Positions 21,792 to 25,674 of a stretch of DNA of 25,674 nt are shown piece by piece (position 1 is the first letter of the stretch; each line of letters opens with the position of its first letter). Position numbers and translations under genes: made by a program. Source of the stretch: Gnetum montanum (Eukaryota > Streptophyta > Gnetopsida > Gnetales > Gnetaceae); contig MNCI01028786.1 of NCBI GenBank assembly GCA_015680685.1, positions 223,153-248,826 of the forward strand, read 5' to 3'. The notes beneath the pieces were generated by a model. The model saw only the letters and a program-made list of their open reading frames with translations, ran no database searches and was not told the origin of the DNA.

Positions 21792-21972
21792 AATGAGGTA
21801 TTAGCCTAGTTGTAAAAACCCTTGATTTAAAAGCTCTAAGTCATGGGTTTGATTTTGATGAGCAATGCTAAGTTATATATCTTGAGGTATACTTATATTA
21901 CAATTATTTCAAGGTTCCAACACTTCTTACTTTCTTTCTTCTAATTTGGGATCATAAGCTTTCTATTCTTTG
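21792..21972 (+). mobile_element. tRNA-derived SINE-like element, copy 2
   Basis: It starts AATGAGGTATTAGCCTAGTTG, an A-box-like TTAGCCTAGTTG, then GGGTTTGATTTT as a decayed B box about 45 bp later. It ends in GGGATCATAAGCTTTC and a T-rich tail. Its order of blocks matches copy 1, with roughly similar length and scattered substitutions. Confidence 0.55.
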
Positions 21973-22104
21973 GATAGACATATTTTAGAGAATCGTGAAA
22001 GGTTTCAAGTTCAATTGGCTCCATTATTGATTAGGGATTTCTAGCTTTCCTCAATTAACTAAATTTTCTGTAACCCTTCTGACAAATCGTGTTTTTCATA
22101 CACT

Positions 22105-22183
22105 TCGATATCGGGGTGGCCGCGATATGGGGTACGCGATATCGTAGCCCAAGATGCAATATCATACATTCGATATCGCAGGG
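22105..22183. repeat. Cluster of GATATC-type palindromes (5' copy)
   Basis: Five GATAT/ATATC-centred palindromes at about 14-20-bp spacing: CGATATCGGG, CGCGATATGG, GCGATATCGT, GCAATATCAT and TCGATATCGC. The spacers GGCC and GTAC are themselves palindromic, so the whole cluster is quasi-symmetrical. It ends about 14 bp before the TATA box. A related cluster lies at 25583-25674. Confidence 0.85.
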
Positions 22184-22196
22184 TTACTCCCAGGTC

Positions 22197-22204
22197 TATA
22201 AATA
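22197..22204 (+). promoter_or_regulatory. TATA box in the LTR (TATAAATA)
   Basis: TATAAATA follows the palindrome cluster and precedes a GC-rich CCCCCGGGTGCACG stretch, the layout of an LTR U3/R border. Transcription would start about 30 bp downstream on the plus strand. Confidence 0.6.
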
Positions 22205-22355
22205 CAACCCCCGGGTGCACGATTGAGAATAGTTTTTGGTAGTCAAGTAGCAAAACTCTTACAATTTGTCCATTTGAGAGTTAGAATATTTTCCAAGTGC
22301 CCACCGCAAGAGGTCTAAGTGTGAACGAATCTTTATTCAAGCATTGATGTACCTG

Positions 22356-22380
22356 AACACACCATTGTGTTGGCAATAAA
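22356..22380 (+). terminator. LTR polyadenylation signal with a small upstream hairpin
   Basis: AACACA-CCAT-TGTGTT (22356-22371) can form a 6-bp stem and is followed at once by AATAAA (22375-22380). This position, about 150 bp past the predicted start, fits the end of the LTR R region. Confidence 0.5.
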
Positions 22381-22926
22381 GACGAACTCTTTGATTCATT
22401 CCTTGTAGCACTTGAGACATTCTTTCTTATGCATATATATTTCATGCAATTTACGTAAATATTATTTATGCAGTAATTAATTTTGATTAATTAAGCAACT
22501 CATTAAGATACACAAGCATGACCCCTTCGAACATACGTGCAACACTTGGTAGCTCAGAAATGGTTAGCGTTTGACAACCCAGCAGTGTTTACACAAAGTT
22601 CAGGATGTGTCTGGGAAGTGGGAACGGTTACTAGTGTTAGGCTAGATTAGACCATAGTTTACTTAGCATTTAATCACTCTTACTTTTATTCTTGTTATAG
22701 GCAAGTAATTTGATAAAACACAAAATAATAAAAATCTTACACCTTAGTCACACTTAACCATACAATTGCACTGCACAAGTGGGACTAGGAAGACAATGAA
22801 TGGACAACACGCACGCACTATTTAGCTCTAGCATGCCTAGTAATTATAGTCTGCAAAATTCGACCGGATTGCACATGAACGCCTGTGATTCGTATGGTTG
22901 GGTGTAGGGGTATCTTGCCGTTCATC

Positions 22927-22946
22927 ATTAGCACTGTTGTTGGGGA
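22927..22946 (+). other. Degenerate primer binding site (tRNA-Asp type)
   Basis: ATTAGCACTGTTGTTGGGGA matches the TTTGGCGCCGTTGCCGGGGA site typical of Athila/Tat elements at 14 of 20 positions. Five of the six differences are C-to-T or G-to-A transitions. It lies right after the presumed LTR end and about 150 bp before gag. Confidence 0.55.
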
Positions 22947-23092
22947 TTGTAGTTCTATGTGTGCTATCGAAACCCAGTGAAACTTAGTAACCTCATTGTT
23001 CGAACCCTAAGAGTCAAAACCTATGAAAATAAAAATTATTATAATTAAATTAAACCTTAACTACACACTGATTATAAGTTCATTAACCCAAA

Positions 23093-25490
23093 ATGTCTTC
23101 TTCTCACAGGAGCCCATCTTCACCTAGAGTAGTCTAGGTGCCTCAGCAATACCAGGTGATATATGGTCATCCCGATGAGTATGTACCGAACTTCACCTTC
23201 ATCTTGTATCAAGATGAACTGTTGTGATGGCATGATATGAAAGGCAACATCATGTTGCTGCCTGATCGATCTGTTCTAGCAATGCTGCAACTAATGCTTG
23301 CATGACACAGGCTTCAACATCTTCATGGAGAATATGAGATGTGAGATCCTGACTCAAGGGATTATTATCCCACTGAAGTACAAAGATTAAGGGATCATCA
23401 GTTAGAACACCAACACAAGCTTGTGAAGGGCAAGGGGTCAAATATTTTTCCACCTCCGCTTGGCCTAATTGATGAAGACAATCACTTCTTTAGTGATTCT
23501 CCTCTCTTTGACTTTTGTTCAAGGAGCCCTCAACTAGAATGTACAATCCACAATTCATAATCCAAGTTCTAGTTTAAATGAATCTAGTGATAAAAATGGA
23601 TCTAGAGAAACAAGTTAGGAAAATAGGAACAAAGGAGATCACGATCGCGCTTGTGTTTGTGAGCATCGAAGGAAGGGTGATAGGAGTCAGTGTGGAGCAA
23701 GTTCCCCTTCTTCTTCCCCTTCATCATCTTCATTTTCTTCTTCATCTAGCTCAAATCGTGGCCACAAAAGGAATAACCGTGATGGAGGTGACCGATGGGA
23801 CAAGAACAATAGAAGGGACCATTGGGATAGTCGTGACCAAAGGCATGGATGATCCAAAGAGGCCCATCATCAAGAAAGAAGGGCTAGTATAGAACATTGT
23901 AGGCACCATCATCATGGCCTTGATGAACCTCTACTTACTACTTGGAGCATGTTGAATATTGCAAAGGCTATGAGGATTCCAACAAGGCACATGAAAGATA
24001 GCAAAATAAAAAGGCTAGACATGAACAACATCCCTCGATTTGAGGGAGGATATGATGTTGATCCGCAAAATCATCTTCAAGCCTCTCAAGATGCATGTGC
24101 GTTGTAGAATATTGAGAACGACTACCAAAGGCTAAAATTATTTCCAAGGACACTCATAAAGGAAGTAGAAAATTGGTATCGATCCTTGGAACCAGAATCA
24201 ATCAGGTGGTGAAGTACATTGTTGGAATTGTTCAATGACAAATATCAAACGTACTCCCGAATATCCAATCTAAGGAAGTAGATTCAAGGGTGGAAACAAG
24301 GAAATCATGAGCCCTTGGATGCTGCTATTGGTCAATGCTACTCTATGTTGCATAGGTGTCATAGCCATGGATACTGTTAGCTTGATCAGCTTTGCCATAT
24401 CATAGACGGGTTGCGATTGGAAACTAGGAAAACCCTTAGCGTCTATGCCCAAGGAAGATTGACAAAGTTAAGCACCTGTCGAATTCAAAAATTAATTGAG
24501 CAAGTGGCCAAGAAGGAGATAGAACTGAGAAAATGTGAAAGTGCAGAAGAATATAATAGGGACCCTTCTATCTGGAAAAGGGGGGTTTGATTTTGTGACA
24601 GTGAGGATGAATTTACCAGAGATGAGGTGGTTAATTAGAAAACCTTGCCACTCCAGAAATTGCAATTAGAAATCATGGCTAAGATTGGTCAATTATGGGA
24701 CTCTATGGACAATAGGTTTCAAGCTATCTTAAAAATTGCTGAAGAGTCCAAGGAGCAAAGTGGTGAGCATGAGCACTAGAGATGTAAGGAAGCTGAACGT
24801 GCCATATCTAAGGGTAAGGGTAAAATGGTAGCGACAGAGATGGCTGTGGGTAGCAACTCAGATGATGATGGTGGGTGTGATGTCTACTAGTATGAACATC
24901 CTAAGGGATGTTGTCCAATTGTGTCACACTTGCAGGAATTTGGGGTGTATGCCTTACATCCACGACTTGCACAAAGGCAAACACCCAAAAGATTACCTTA
25001 TCCACAAGGCAATCCTCAATAGTTCCACCAACCATAGCAATACCCTTACCAGCAACCAGATTCCTATGGTTACGATGTTCAACAACCTTCATCTTCGTGG
25101 GACTCATCTGGTCATGTTGCTACTTAACAACCTCACAATTACCCTCCTGAAGCATACCAATTGCCTTATCTAAGAAGGGATGCCACCTACTATCCTCATG
25201 CACCTCCTATCCCTGCACCTACTTCTCCATCTCTTGCATAGCTACCACCTGCTCCACCCATGCAAGGTGAATTGCCTGCCCAACCATAGCAAAGGAACGC
25301 TACGAGGGCGGTCAATCTACAATCAGTTAACCCATCAAGTGAATCAGAACGACGAATAAAGAAAAGACCCTTCTTCTAACCTTGCAGTCCACCAAAGCCC
25401 TTGGACACATCGGTGGTTGGTAACTCTACTCCTCCACCCTCCTCTATTTCATCTTTATCTAAGTCCCCTTCAAACCAAAATCCCTCTTGA
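23093..25490 (+). pseudogene. Gag-like ORF of the LTR element, stop-riddled
   Basis: An ATG at 23093 opens a frame with early stops. The reading moves to another frame near 23490 and then stays in that one frame to 25490. Near 24027-24475 it resembles the Retrotrans_gag core: IPRFEGGYDVDPQ, a W-Y pair in VENWYRSLEP, LLELFNDKYQTYS, CHSHGY and LCHIIDGLRLETR. A Ser/Arg/Asp-rich segment precedes it and a Gln/Pro/Tyr-rich segment follows. About 18 stops interrupt the long frame: roughly 12 TAG, 4 TGA and 2 TAA. I see no zinc knuckle, protease, RT or integrase after it. It is a non-functional copy. Confidence 0.65.
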
Positions 25491-25674
25491 ATCCATACTG
25501 TAATGCTAACCCATGCTGTATCTTATTGGATTCAAGTTGGTAACCTACCCAGAAAGTTATCCGACCCCAAGTGATGGGACACAATATTGCATGGGCTGCG
25601 ATATTGCGTACATGATATCGTGGCCGTTGCGATATCACACCCCTCGCAATATCGCATCTTCCCCTGCGATATCG
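25491..25674 (+). mobile_element. Post-gag segment and presumed start of the 3' LTR (cut by window end)
   Basis: After a short spacer (25491-25571) with no clear polypurine tract, a TGATGGGACA at 25572 could be an LTR start. It leads into the palindrome cluster at 25583-25674: CAATATTGC, GCGATATTGC, TGATATCGTGG, GCGATATCAC, GCAATATCGC and GCGATATCG. Direct alignment with 22107-22183 keeps the spacing, for example GTAC followed two bases later by GATATCGT. The cluster also matches in reverse complement, so orientation is not proven. Confidence 0.45.

Larger units (their letters stand above)
22081..22927 (+). mobile_element. 5' LTR of a decayed Gypsy-type (Athila/Tat-like) retrotransposon
   Basis: Inferred long terminal repeat. 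It has a palindrome-rich upstream part (22105-22183), a TATA box (22197), a polyadenylation signal (22375), and ends about at the CA of 22926-22927, just before a degenerate primer binding site. A gag-like frame follows at 23093. The left border is not certain: the TG near 22081 is one candidate, and no terminal repeat can be compared in full because the window ends inside the presumed 3' LTR. Confidence 0.55.

Noticed and set aside
22105-22183. CRISPR-like array
   Set aside because: Unit spacing is only 14-20 bp, the units are short palindromes with no distinct spacers, and the DNA is plant nuclear.
22105-25674. Terminal inverted repeats of a DNA transposon around a 3.5-kb unit
   Set aside because: The inverted match is partly a product of the palindromic units. 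TATA box, polyadenylation signal, primer site and gag favour an LTR element. Kept only as an open question on orientation.

Overview
The window is nuclear DNA of a land plant. It carries one intact, multi-exon gene on the minus strand and several decayed retroelements. The gene encodes transportin-1 (karyopherin beta-2), the import receptor for PY-NLS cargoes. I could trace 29 coding exons by hand from the ATG at 19617 down to the TGA at 253-255. Every junction is GT-AG and the joined frame is open for about 896 codons, close to the plant family length. The protein matches plant transportins from end to end. I cannot name the species. The AT-rich introns, the plant L1 with a DUF4283-type ORF1 and the Athila/Tat-like gag all say embryophyte and nothing narrower.

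Layout. 1-252: 3' flank or UTR of the transportin gene. 253-19617: the gene. Intron 18 holds a small A-tailed retroposed insert with a 21-bp target-site duplication, lying close to the 3' splice site. Intron 16 is 6.9 kb long because a nearly full-length L1-type LINE (about 4700-10899) sits in it, antisense to the gene. That LINE has an ORF1 (DUF4283-like domain, zinc knuckle) broken by frameshifts and by a 144-base N gap. Its ORF2 (endonuclease, reverse transcriptase, zf-RVT) keeps a long reading frame damaged mostly by stop codons. ORF2 also carries an unusual C-terminal extension of roughly 370 codons ending in a long coiled coil. Intron 5 contains a tandem duplication of about 200 bp. 19618-20040: 5' leader and proximal promoter with a possible 7-codon uORF.

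20041-22080: intergenic, with two related tRNA-derived SINE-like copies, one fragment resembling another plant SINE type, and small direct repeats. About 22081-25674: a decayed LTR retrotransposon on the plus strand. It has a 5' LTR (clustered GATATC palindromes, TATA box, polyadenylation signal), a degenerate tRNA-Asp-type primer binding site, and a gag-like region open for about 2 kb apart from stops. A second GATATC-palindrome cluster at the window's end is probably the start of the 3' LTR. No pol is seen between gag and that cluster, so the copy may be gag-only.

The host gene looks functional. The most interesting signals are in the elements: stop codons biased strongly to TAG with CAG depleted (a CHG-methylation-type decay), an ATGA ORF1/ORF2 overlap, the foreign-looking LINE C-terminus, and the palindrome clusters. 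I found no CRISPR array, tRNA, rRNA or bacterial-type system.
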